From Candidatus Methylomirabilota bacterium (GTDB lineage Bacteria > Methylomirabilota > Methylomirabilia > Methylomirabilales > Methylomirabilaceae), in contig PQAM01000008.1 of the NCBI GenBank assembly GCA_003104975.1, forward strand, positions 62,001-126,000: a stretch of 64,000 nt of DNA, given 5' to 3'. The translations under genes were made by a program, and so were the position numbers. Every line of letters begins with the position of its first letter. Within the stretch, counting starts at the first letter, position 1. This document shows positions 26,828-34,878 of the stretch, piece by piece. A model generated the notes under the pieces. The model searched no databases and was not told the origin of the DNA. It was given only the letters and a program-made list of their open reading frames with translations.

Positions 26828-28014
26828 CCCCCCTTCTGGACAAGTTCCGACAACTCGCCGACGCCCGTGAGGCGTTGACACAACTCAGCCAGGACCCCTT
26901 TCGGGTGACGATCGAACGGATTCTGTCGCCGACCGAAGCCGTCGTCAACGGCCGCCCCACGATCTTGGTAGGAACGAATAACTACCTCGGCTTGACCTTC
27001 GATCCCGAGTGCATAGCAGCGGCGGTCCAGGCAGTCCAGGAGCAGGGGACAGGTACGACCGGATCCAGAATGGCGAACGGCAGCTTCAACGGGCATCTCG
27101 CGTTAGAGCAGGAGTTGGCGGAATTTTTCGAACGTCGGTGGTGCAACGTCTTTTCAACCGGCTATCTGGCGAACTTGGGCGTCATTGCGGCGCTCACCGG
27201 CCCTGGTGATGTGATCCTGATCGACGCCGACTGCCATGCAAGCATCTATGACGGATGCCGGATGAGCGGAGCAGAGGTCATTCGATTCCGTCACAACGAT
27301 GTGGCCGATCTTGATAAGCGCCTCATGCGTTTAAAGGAACGCAGCACCAACACGCTGATCATTGTAGAGGGTTTGTACAGTATGCTCGGCGACCGAGCGA
27401 CGCTCGTGGAGATTGCAGCCGCCAAACGGGAGTACGGCGCCTACCTGCTGGTCGACGAGGCTCATTCGCTCGGAGTATTAGGAAGGCGCGGCCGAGGGTT
27501 GTCTGAGGAGGCCGGTGTCGAAGAAAGCGTCGATTTTATCGTCGGAACATTTAGTAAAAGCCTGGGTGCGACCGGCGGATTCTGCGTCTCGAATCACCCA
27601 GAGGTCGATCTGATCCGGTATGTCAGCCGCCCGTATATCTTCACCGCATCACCTTGCCCCTCGGTTGTCGCCTCCACACGAGCCGCACTGCATAAGCTTC
27701 GAACCGAGCCGAGGCTCCGCGTACGGCTCTGGGCCAATGCGCGGCGGTTATACGATGAGTTAAAGGGATTAGGGCTCAGGCTGGGTCCCGAACCCAGTCC
27801 GATCATTGCAGCCAGGTTCGGTCAGAAGGAAGAGACGATCGCCTTTTGGAACGGGCTCCTCGATCAGGGCGTCTATGTCAACATGATCTTGCCGCCGGCA
27901 GCCCCGGACGGCGGGAGCCTGCTGCGATGCAGCGTCAGCGCGGCACATACGCCGGACCAGATCGATCACATCTGCCGGGCCTTTGCGTCCGTAAAGACCG
28001 GGCTGACCCCGTAG
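26824..28014 (+). CDS. spt: Serine palmitoyltransferase (alpha-oxoamine synthase)
   Basis: A 396-residue PLP enzyme of the alpha-oxoamine synthase family. It condenses serine with an acyl thioester to 3-ketosphinganine in the cytoplasm. Motifs: NNYLG, GTGTTGSRMANGSFNGHLALE, DEAHSLGVLG and the PLP lysine K245 in GTFSKSLGATGG. Related enzymes (KBL, BioF, HemA) share the fold. The adjacent dedicated ACP, acyl-AMP ligase, CerR-like and GNAT genes favour serine palmitoyltransferase over BioF, and there are no biotin genes nearby. Confidence 0.82.
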   Translation: MTPLLDKFRQLADAREALTQLSQDPFRVTIERILSPTEAVVNGRPTILVGTNNYLGLTFDPECIAAAVQAVQEQGTGTTGSRMANGSFNGHLALEQELAEFFERRWCNVFSTGYLANLGVIAALTGPGDVILIDADCHASIYDGCRMSGAEVIRFRHNDVADLDKRLMRLKERSTNTLIIVEGLYSMLGDRATLVEIAAAKREYGAYLLVDEAHSLGVLGRRGRGLSEEAGVEESVDFIVGTFSKSLGATGGFCVSNHPEVDLIRYVSRPYIFTASPCPSVVASTRAALHKLRTEPRLRVRLWANARRLYDELKGLGLRLGPEPSPIIAARFGQKEETIAFWNGLLDQGVYVNMILPPAAPDGGSLLRCSVSAAHTPDQIDHICRAFASVKTGLTP

Positions 28015-28194
28015 CGCCGCTCGGAATCATCGCGAAACAACGCTGCGGCTCTTCCGTAAACCTTAAGGGGCGTTTACGCATGTCGGTTGAACCCACCACT
28101 TATCAGATCAGCGACGTCAAGGGCGAGTGGTAGGCCGCTTCTATCTCCACCACAACCTGAAGAGCCGGTGTGGTATCGTGAGAGGAATTGCGTT
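28015..28194. other. Spacer with hairpin and a 17-codon frame
   Basis: CGTAAAC...GTTTACG (7-bp arms, about 10-base loop) lies near 28060. An ATG at 28081 opens a 17-codon frame ending in KGEW at 28134. No good ribosome-binding site precedes it, so I do not call it a gene. Confidence 0.3.
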
Positions 28195-29256
28195 ATGGCG
28201 CGAAGCCTGACTATCGGGCCTGATCGTATCCACGATGGCGGCGATTGCTACGTGATCGCCGAGATCGGCCACAACCACCAGGGCGACCTGGAAAAGGCCA
28301 AGGAGATGTTTCGCGTCGCCAAACAGTGCGGTGTGAACGCGGTCAAGCTACAGAAGCGCGACAATCGTTCGCTCTACACGTCGGCGATCTACAACATGCC
28401 GTACAATACCGAGCACAGCTTCGGCCCAACGTATGGAGCCCATCGTGAGGCGTTGGAGTTCGGGCGGGAGGAGTATTTCGAACTGAAACGCTACGCGAAC
28501 GATCTGCGGGTGACGATGTTTGCGACGGTATTTGACTTTGTGAGCGCCGACCTTCTGGCGGAACTGGATATGCCGGCCTTTAAGATCGCATCCGGGGATC
28601 TGAAGAATACACCGCTCCTCGCCCATGTGGCCAGGATCGGTAAGCCGATGATCGTCAGCACCGGCGGCGGCACCCTTGCGGATGTGCAGCGCGCGTACGA
28701 CACAATCATGCCCATCAATCCTCAACTGTGCCTCCTGCAATCGACGGCGAGTTACCCTGTCGAGCCCGAGGAGATGAACCTGCGCGTCATTCTCACCTAC
28801 CGCGAGCGATTCCCGGACGTCATCATCGGCCTCTCGGATCATCAAAACGGCATCGCTATGGCCCTCATAGCGAATGTGCTGGGCGCGCAGGTGATCGAGA
28901 AGCACTTTACCCTGAATCGCGCCTGGAAGGGCACGGATCACGCCTTTTCGCTGGAGCCGATCGGCCTGCAGAAACTGGTACGAGACCTGCACCGGGTACG
29001 CGCCGCATTAGGCGACGGGAACAAGCGGCCGATCCCCAGTGAAGAGAAACCGTTGTTCAAGATGGGTAAGAAACTCGTGGCAACTCGCGACTTACCGGCC
29101 GGCCACGTCCTGACACGCGAGGACCTTGCCATCAAATCGCCCAATGACGGTCTGCCACCCTATGAACTCGAGCATCTCATCGGGAGATCGCTCCTGCGCC
29201 ATCTGAATGCGGATGAGAATATCCTGTTTGAGGACGTGGCCGATACCGGACGATAA
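28195..29256 (+). CDS. neuB: NeuB-family nonulosonate (sialic acid-type) synthase
   Basis: A 353-residue enzyme that condenses phosphoenolpyruvate with a hexose or aminohexose to give a nine-carbon 2-keto acid. N-terminal TIM barrel with CYVIAEIGHNHQGDL and VNAVKLQKRDNRSLYT; the C-terminal SAF domain starts near VATRDLPAGHVLT. An AGAGGAA site precedes ATG 28195; the longer frame from 28087 lacks support. Neighbouring genes include a KdsC-like phosphatase and a CMP-sugar transferase, but no NeuC-type epimerase, so the sugar is probably not plain N-acetylneuraminate. Confidence 0.88.
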   Translation: MARSLTIGPDRIHDGGDCYVIAEIGHNHQGDLEKAKEMFRVAKQCGVNAVKLQKRDNRSLYTSAIYNMPYNTEHSFGPTYGAHREALEFGREEYFELKRYANDLRVTMFATVFDFVSADLLAELDMPAFKIASGDLKNTPLLAHVARIGKPMIVSTGGGTLADVQRAYDTIMPINPQLCLLQSTASYPVEPEEMNLRVILTYRERFPDVIIGLSDHQNGIAMALIANVLGAQVIEKHFTLNRAWKGTDHAFSLEPIGLQKLVRDLHRVRAALGDGNKRPIPSEEKPLFKMGKKLVATRDLPAGHVLTREDLAIKSPNDGLPPYELEHLIGRSLLRHLNADENILFEDVADTGR

Positions 29257-29855
29257 TGGACAGCACTCCCGCGCGCGAGGCCCGATCTAGCTCAGTGCCG
29301 CCGCATTCAGCTCTGAGAGCCAGCACTCCCGCGCGCGAGGCCCGATCGCTTGAGGAGCTGATCCGTGCGATCCGTTTGGTCGTCTTCGATTTCGACGGCG
29401 TGTTCACCGATAACACGGTCTATGTCTTCGAGGATGGCCGCGAGGCGGTGCGATGCTTCCGTGGCGACGGCATCGGGTTGCAGAAACTCGAACGGCTTGG
29501 GGTGGCGACGCTGATCATCTCTACCGAGACCAATCCGGTTGTTTCGGCGCGTAGCCGAAAACTGGGGATTCGTTGCGTGCAAGGATGTCACGATAAGCGC
29601 GCCGTGCTGGAATCTAACGTTCTGGATATGGGGCTGTCGTTGACACAGGTGGCCTTTGTCGGTAACGATATCAACGATCTACCGTGCCTTACGCGTGTCG
29701 TCCTGCCTATTGTCGTCCAGGATGCCCATCCGGATGTAATCCCCTACGCGCGGTATCAGACCAGTGTACGTGGCGGTTACGGGGCGGTGCGCGAGATCTG
29801 TGATCTCTTCGAACGGGTGCTGACGGCCCCGGTAACGGGAGTGATCCCTGAATGA
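29256..29855 (+). CDS. KdsC-like HAD phosphatase
   Basis: A 199-residue C0-type HAD phosphatase with nucleophile motif DFDGVFTDN (Asp45, Asp47), ISTETN and GNDINDLPCL. It would dephosphorylate the 9-phosphate (or 8-phosphate) ulosonate made by the upstream synthase. The start overlaps the neuB stop (TAATG) and the end overlaps the next gene (ATGA). The first 40 or so residues are unusual: a 27-base string at 29261-29287 recurs exactly at 29321-29347 (60-base period), giving STPAREARS twice before the fold begins. Confidence 0.85.
   Translation: MDSTPAREARSSSVPPHSALRASTPAREARSLEELIRAIRLVVFDFDGVFTDNTVYVFEDGREAVRCFRGDGIGLQKLERLGVATLIISTETNPVVSARSRKLGIRCVQGCHDKRAVLESNVLDMGLSLTQVAFVGNDINDLPCLTRVVLPIVVQDAHPDVIPYARYQTSVRGGYGAVREICDLFERVLTAPVTGVIPE
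29261..29347 (+). repeat. 60-bp-period duplication in the KdsC-like gene
   Basis: A 27-base exact repeat (29261-29287 and 29321-29347), in frame, rich in GCGCGCG. It encodes a low-complexity N-terminal extension that ordinary KdsC proteins lack. Confidence 0.9.
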
Positions 29856-30670
29856 TGCACGACCCGTTCAGTGTGAAGGACAAGATTGCAATCGTGACCG
29901 GTGGGCTCGGGCAGTTGGGTCGGCAGTTCAGCCTGGCGCTGGCAGACCGTGGAGCCAAGGTCGCCATCTTTGATATCCGGACCGAGCCACAGTGGATCAC
30001 CGAACGGTTCGGGGATCGGTCCGACGACGAGAACCTGATGTTTGTACGGGCCGATATCACATCGCGATGTTCGATTGAGGCCGGCCTGAGTCGAGTGAAC
30101 GCGAAATGGGGCATACCTCATGCGCTGATCAATAATGCGGCGCTTGATTCTCCGCCTCACGCACCGGTAGAGGAAAACGGGCCGTTTGAGGGCTACCCGG
30201 AAAGTTCGTGGGACACGGTCATCGAGGTCGGTCTGAAGGGGGCCTTCCTCTGCTGCCAGGTTGTAGGAGGACAGATTGCCGCAGCCGGTCGTGGTTCGGT
30301 CGTCAACGTCAGCTCCATTTATGGGATGGTCTCTCCTGATCAGCGTATCTATGAATATCGCCGTGCGGGCGGAACGCCGTTCTTCAAGCCGGTGTCCTAT
30401 TCCGCCTCCAAATCTGGGCTGTTCAACCTGACTCGCTACCTGGCGACCTATTGGGCAGATCGCAATGTACGGGTCAACATACTGACCCTGGGTGGGGTCT
30501 TCAACAACCAGGATGATCGGTTTCTTGCAAACTATTCCGCGCGCGTTCCACTGGGGCGACTGGCGCGCGAAGACGAATACAACGGGGCGATTGTCTTTCT
30601 GCTCTCCGACGCCTCGTCGTATATGACCGGGGCGAATGTCGTGATTGACGGCGGGTGGACAGCCTGGTGA
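29852..30670 (+). CDS. Short-chain dehydrogenase/reductase
   Basis: A 272-residue classical SDR: TGGLGQLGRQF cofactor loop, NNAAL, NVSSIYG serine, YSASKSGL with the YxxxK pair, and C-terminal VVIDGGWTAW. It overlaps the KdsC-like gene by four bases, so it is translated with it. Probably oxidises or reduces a sugar carbon in the acidic-sugar pathway. The substrate cannot be read from sequence. Confidence 0.85.
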   Translation: MMHDPFSVKDKIAIVTGGLGQLGRQFSLALADRGAKVAIFDIRTEPQWITERFGDRSDDENLMFVRADITSRCSIEAGLSRVNAKWGIPHALINNAALDSPPHAPVEENGPFEGYPESSWDTVIEVGLKGAFLCCQVVGGQIAAAGRGSVVNVSSIYGMVSPDQRIYEYRRAGGTPFFKPVSYSASKSGLFNLTRYLATYWADRNVRVNILTLGGVFNNQDDRFLANYSARVPLGRLAREDEYNGAIVFLLSDASSYMTGANVVIDGGWTAW

Positions 30671-30686
30671 GCAAGAGGAGATACAG

Positions 30687-32159
30687 ATGACGGAAAGGCT
30701 GTTCCCACCGGAGGTCCAGAACTGGATCGATGGACAGCAGCGCCCGGCCGCCTCGGCCCAGTGGTTTGACAAGGTCAACCCCGCTAACGGGACGTCGGCG
30801 TGTCGTGCGGCGCGGTCGCGGACAGAGGATGTGCATGAAGCCGTCAACGCCGCCAAGCGGGCTCACCCGGCGTGGGCGGATACCCCCCCTGTGCAGCGGG
30901 GCATGCTCCTGCATAAAATCGTCCTTGGCATGCAGGCCCGTCAGGTCGAGCTGGCCCGGATCGTTGCATGTGAGACCGGCAAGTCTTACAAGGATGCCTC
31001 TGCCGAAACCGGTGGGGCGATCGCGCTCGGGTTATTTTATGCCAGTGAGGGGCAGCGGCTGTACGGTCGCACAACCAGCAGCGGGATACCTGACCGGTTT
31101 GCCATGACGATCCGCCAGCCGATCGGTGTCGCAGGTCTGATCGTTCCGGCCAATACCCCGATCGCCAACCTGGCCTGGAAGATCTTTCCGGCCCTGGTCT
31201 GCGGCAATGCCGCCGTGGTGAAGGCCGCGGAAGACGCACCGGCGACCGCCTGGATGATCGGCCGGATCGCATGCGAGGCGGGGCTGCCGCCCGGGATACT
31301 CAACATCATCCAGGGATATGGAGAAGAGGCGGGCGCGCCGCTGGTGGCACATCCGGACGTCGGCGTCATCAGTTTCACCGGCTCGACGGCGGTCGGGCGC
31401 TCCATTCAGCGGGTTGCGGGCGAGCGGCTGGCGAAGGTCTCGCTTGAACTGGGGGGGAAGAACCCGTTCGTCGTCTGCGACGATGCCGATATGGAGAACG
31501 CCGTCGTCTGGGCGTTACGTTCGGCCTTCAGTAATGCCGGACAGCGTTGCGCGTCGGGAAGCCGGATCATCATCTTTGACGCAGTCTACGAACAGTTTCG
31601 TGACATGCTCGTGAACCGGACGAAGCAACTGAAGATTGGGCCGGGCGACGATGACGATTTCGGGCCGGTCATTACTGAGAAGCAGCTCAACCGCATGATC
31701 GGTACGGTCGACGCCGCACGTCAGAAGGGTGCAGTCATTCTCACCGGAGGGTACAGGCTGACCGATCCTGCGCATCGCGACGGCTTCTATATGGCGCCCA
31801 CGATCATCGAGAACGCGGGGACCCGCGACGATATCTCGACCATCGAGCTATTCGGCCCGATTACCTGCCTGTATCGTGTGGCAGACTTCGCCGAGGCCTT
31901 AGCCGTGGCGAACGATTCGCGATACGGGCTGACGGCCTGCATCCATACCCGCAACCTGCATCGGGCGCTCCAGTTTACGCAAAAGGTGCAGGCGGGCGTC
32001 GCCGTTGTGAATGCCGGCACCTATGGGAGCGAGCCTCACATGCCGTTCGGCGGTTTCAAGCAGTCGGGCAACGGCTCGCGTGAGCCCGGCACCGAGGCGC
32101 TGGACGTCTATTCGGAACTGAAAGATGTCTACATCAACATCGATCCTCATCAATTGTAG
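30687..32159 (+). CDS. NAD(P)-dependent aldehyde dehydrogenase
   Basis: A 490-residue aldehyde dehydrogenase. SFTGSTAVGRSIQ binds the cofactor, LELGGKNPFVVCDDAD carries the glutamate, and the catalytic cysteine is in SNAGQRCASGSRI. PFGGFKQSGNG is at the C-terminus. ATG 30687 has an AGAGGAGAT site. Placed between the SDR and the CMP-sugar transferase, it probably oxidises an aldehyde intermediate of a sugar to an acid, an unusual step for a nonulosonate cluster. Confidence 0.87.
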   Translation: MTERLFPPEVQNWIDGQQRPAASAQWFDKVNPANGTSACRAARSRTEDVHEAVNAAKRAHPAWADTPPVQRGMLLHKIVLGMQARQVELARIVACETGKSYKDASAETGGAIALGLFYASEGQRLYGRTTSSGIPDRFAMTIRQPIGVAGLIVPANTPIANLAWKIFPALVCGNAAVVKAAEDAPATAWMIGRIACEAGLPPGILNIIQGYGEEAGAPLVAHPDVGVISFTGSTAVGRSIQRVAGERLAKVSLELGGKNPFVVCDDADMENAVVWALRSAFSNAGQRCASGSRIIIFDAVYEQFRDMLVNRTKQLKIGPGDDDDFGPVITEKQLNRMIGTVDAARQKGAVILTGGYRLTDPAHRDGFYMAPTIIENAGTRDDISTIELFGPITCLYRVADFAEALAVANDSRYGLTACIHTRNLHRALQFTQKVQAGVAVVNAGTYGSEPHMPFGGFKQSGNGSREPGTEALDVYSELKDVYINIDPHQL

Positions 32160-32167
32160 TCGAATCG

Positions 32168-32944
32168 ATGTCGTCGTCAATTAAAACGCCCAGTATCGTC
32201 GCGCTGATCCCGGCGCGGGCCGGTTCCCAGCGGGTCCCGCATAAGAATATCAGACCGTTTGCCGGACACCCTTTGATCGCCTATACGATTACGGCCGCAC
32301 TGCACAGTACGATCTTTTCGGCGGTTGTGGTCTCAACGGATTCCGAACAGTACGCCGACATTGCGCGGTACTATGGTGCTGAAACACCGTGTCTGCGACC
32401 ATCCCAGTACGCCGGCGAGCTTTCGCCGGATATCGAATGGGTAGAATATACGCTACAGCGGCTCCGGCATGATGGTCGAGTATTCGACTGCTTCAGTATC
32501 TTGCGGCCGACTAGCCCGTTTCGTCACCCTGAGACTATCCGACGGGCGTGGCAGGAGTTCCTCAAAGAGAAGGGAGTGGATTCGCTCCGGGCGGTGGAAA
32601 AGTGCGTGAATCATCCGGGCAAAATGTGGGTCGTTCGGGGGAAACGGATGATGCCTCTATTGCCCCTCACTCCACCGGACCAGCCGTGGCACAGCAGCCA
32701 ATATCAATCGTTACCGGAGGTGTATGTCCAGAATGCCAGTCTCGAGATCGCGTGGACGCGGGTCGTGTTGGAGGAACGTATAATTGCGGGACATGTGGTG
32801 ATGCCGTTCTTTACGCAGGGCTACGAGGGCTTTGATGTGAATCGACCAATTGATTGGCGGATTGCGGAAGAGCTGGTGCAGAGTGGTCAGGCGAATCTGC
32901 CCCACGTACCCCATGCCCCGTACATCGCAAAGGATCACAGTTGA
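32168..32944 (+). CDS. Acylneuraminate cytidylyltransferase-like CMP-sugar synthase
   Basis: A 258-residue NeuA/KdsB-type enzyme: ALIPARAGSQRVPHKNIRPF and PLIAYTI form the CTP site, VVVSTDSEQYADIA follows, and LRPTSPFRHPETI is the second conserved block. It activates the 2-keto acid sugar with CTP for transfer. The stop overlaps the transketolase start by four bases (TTGA). Together with neuB this defines a pathway to a CMP-activated acidic sugar. Confidence 0.85.
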   Translation: MSSSIKTPSIVALIPARAGSQRVPHKNIRPFAGHPLIAYTITAALHSTIFSAVVVSTDSEQYADIARYYGAETPCLRPSQYAGELSPDIEWVEYTLQRLRHDGRVFDCFSILRPTSPFRHPETIRRAWQEFLKEKGVDSLRAVEKCVNHPGKMWVVRGKRMMPLLPLTPPDQPWHSSQYQSLPEVYVQNASLEIAWTRVVLEERIIAGHVVMPFFTQGYEGFDVNRPIDWRIAEELVQSGQANLPHVPHAPYIAKDHS

Positions 32945-34866
32945 TCAAGATTACGCTCATCCCCTTCGAGGAGTTCCAACGTGTTCGCGCCGCATCGATC
33001 AATCAATATGACCGGCTGGCGCTGATTGCCGACATGTGTCGAGCAAACACCTTGGCATCGGTCAAGCGTGCCGGATCCGGCCATCTCGGTTCCAGTCTCA
33101 GCGCGATGGACATTGTGGTATGGTTGTACTACGAAGAGATGAATACGGTGGCGTTCGGGTTCGATCATCGCGACCGCGACATCTATTTCTCTTCGAAGGG
33201 CCATGACGTACCTGGCCAGTACGCGGTCCTCTACTCTCTGGGTCTTCTTCCGAAAGATCAGTTCCTTAACCTGAGGCGATTGGCGGGGACGTGCGGACAT
33301 CCCGATGTCAGCACGCCTGGGATCGAAGCCAACACCGGTTCGCTGGGGATGGGGATCTCTAAGGCAAAAGGTATGGCGTTCGCCAAACGTCTGCGAGGCG
33401 ATCAGGGACACATCTTCGTGATGACGGGCGACGGTGAGCTGCAGGAAGGACAGATCTTCGAGGCGCTGCAAACGGCGGCTCATCAACGGATTGCGAATAT
33501 CAGTGTGGTTATTGACCACAATAAAGTCCAGTCCGACAAACCCGTCCGCAACATCTGCGACTTGGGCGATCTGGAAACCAAGTTGGGGGCGTTTGGGTGG
33601 TGCGTGGCCCGTTGCGACGGACACGACTTCATACAACTGGAAAAGGCCTTTGCGGAATTCAGGGCGATCACCGACAGGCCAACGATACTGATTGCCGATA
33701 CCATCAAGGGCCGAGGGGTCTCGTTTATGGAGCATCCGGCCGCCTTGAAGGCGGGCGGCGGCCTGTACTGCTGGCACTCTGGCGCTCCTGACGATCAGTC
33801 GTTCATGAAGGCCTACGCGGAGATTATTGCGCGCATCGAGGAACGCCTCGCTCGATCGGGCCAAGCACCGTTGATCCTGGAAGAAGTCCCGCTCGATCAG
33901 AAGGCGTCAAGCACCGTGTCCCGCGAATATGTGGCTGACGCCTTTGGCGAGGCACTACTCGACATTGCTGCTGAGCGAGAGGATCTTGTGGTGTTGGATG
34001 CCGATCTGGCCGCCGACTGTCGTATCCGTACCTTTGAGCGCAGATACCCTGAACGTTTTATCGAGAACGGGATTGCCGAGCAGGATATGGTCTCGATGGC
34101 GGGGGGGCTGGCGCTCCAGGGACTGCTGCCCGTGGTCAATACCTTTGGGGCATTTTTGGCGGCGCGGGCCAACGAGCAGATCTATAATAACGCGTGCGAG
34201 CAGACCAAGATCATCTACGTCTGTCACTACGCCGGGTTGATCCCGGCCGGGCCCGGACAGTCACACCAGAGCGTCAGGGACATCTCTCTTTGTGGGGCCC
34301 TTCCAGATCTTACGATCCTCCAGCCCTGTAATGCTCTTGAAACACGCATGGCCGTTCGGTATTGCGTCGAAGAGGCAGAGGAGAGCTGCGTATTGAGACT
34401 CATCATTGGCCCCTCGCCGCGCGCTATCGAATTGCCCGCGGACTATGCGCTGGAGCGTGGATGCGGTGTGACCTTGGTCGGTGGAAGCGACGCCGTCTTG
34501 TTCACATATGGACCGGTGATGCTTCACGAGGCATTATCGGCAGCCGAAATCTTGCGCAAGAGCAAGTGTGATGTGAAGGTGGTCAATATGCCGTGGATCA
34601 ACCGCGTCGACCCTGACTGGCTGCTGACCACCATTGGTACAAGCCACGCGATTTATGTACTGGAAGATCATGCGCCGGTGGGGGGATTAGGCGACACGCT
34701 TCTCAATACACTGGCGGCTTCCGGCCTGATGTCCGGGCGGCACTTCCAGAAGTTCGCCGTCGAGGGATACCCGGCGTGGGGAACACCGTCAGAGGTGCTA
34801 AGACATCATGGGTTGGATGGAGAATCACTCGCCGCGAGGATATTGAAGAGCAGTGATCATCGATAG
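32941..34866 (+). CDS. Transketolase-family enzyme (both halves in one chain)
   Basis: About 641 residues. The N-terminal thiamine-diphosphate half has KRAGSGHLGSSLSAMDI, GSLGMGISKAKG and GDGELQEGQIFEAL. The C-terminal half has the activating glutamate in FIENGIAEQDMVSMAGGLA. A TTG at 32941, overlapping the neuA-like stop, gives a natural N-terminus; the longer frame only overlaps that gene. A full transketolase embedded in a sugar cluster suggests that a two-carbon transfer makes an unusual sugar precursor. That role is inferred. Confidence 0.85.
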   Translation: MIKITLIPFEEFQRVRAASINQYDRLALIADMCRANTLASVKRAGSGHLGSSLSAMDIVVWLYYEEMNTVAFGFDHRDRDIYFSSKGHDVPGQYAVLYSLGLLPKDQFLNLRRLAGTCGHPDVSTPGIEANTGSLGMGISKAKGMAFAKRLRGDQGHIFVMTGDGELQEGQIFEALQTAAHQRIANISVVIDHNKVQSDKPVRNICDLGDLETKLGAFGWCVARCDGHDFIQLEKAFAEFRAITDRPTILIADTIKGRGVSFMEHPAALKAGGGLYCWHSGAPDDQSFMKAYAEIIARIEERLARSGQAPLILEEVPLDQKASSTVSREYVADAFGEALLDIAAEREDLVVLDADLAADCRIRTFERRYPERFIENGIAEQDMVSMAGGLALQGLLPVVNTFGAFLAARANEQIYNNACEQTKIIYVCHYAGLIPAGPGQSHQSVRDISLCGALPDLTILQPCNALETRMAVRYCVEEAEESCVLRLIIGPSPRAIELPADYALERGCGVTLVGGSDAVLFTYGPVMLHEALSAAEILRKSKCDVKVVNMPWINRVDPDWLLTTIGTSHAIYVLEDHAPVGGLGDTLLNTLAASGLMSGRHFQKFAVEGYPAWGTPSEVLRHHGLDGESLAARILKSSDHR

Positions 34867-34878
34867 TGGGGCTGGCAG

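Noticed and set aside
26824-28014. BioF (biotin synthesis) as identity of the oxoamine synthase
   Set aside because: No other biotin genes nearby, while a dedicated ACP, acyl-AMP ligase and CerR/GNAT-type genes favour serine palmitoyltransferase.
28081-28134. 17-codon frame before neuB, considered as a peptide precursor
   Set aside because: No ribosome-binding site and no modifying enzyme nearby.
28195-32944. Ordinary KDO pathway
   Set aside because: The synthase is NeuB-type with a SAF domain rather than KdsA, so a nine-carbon (or unusual) ulosonate fits better.
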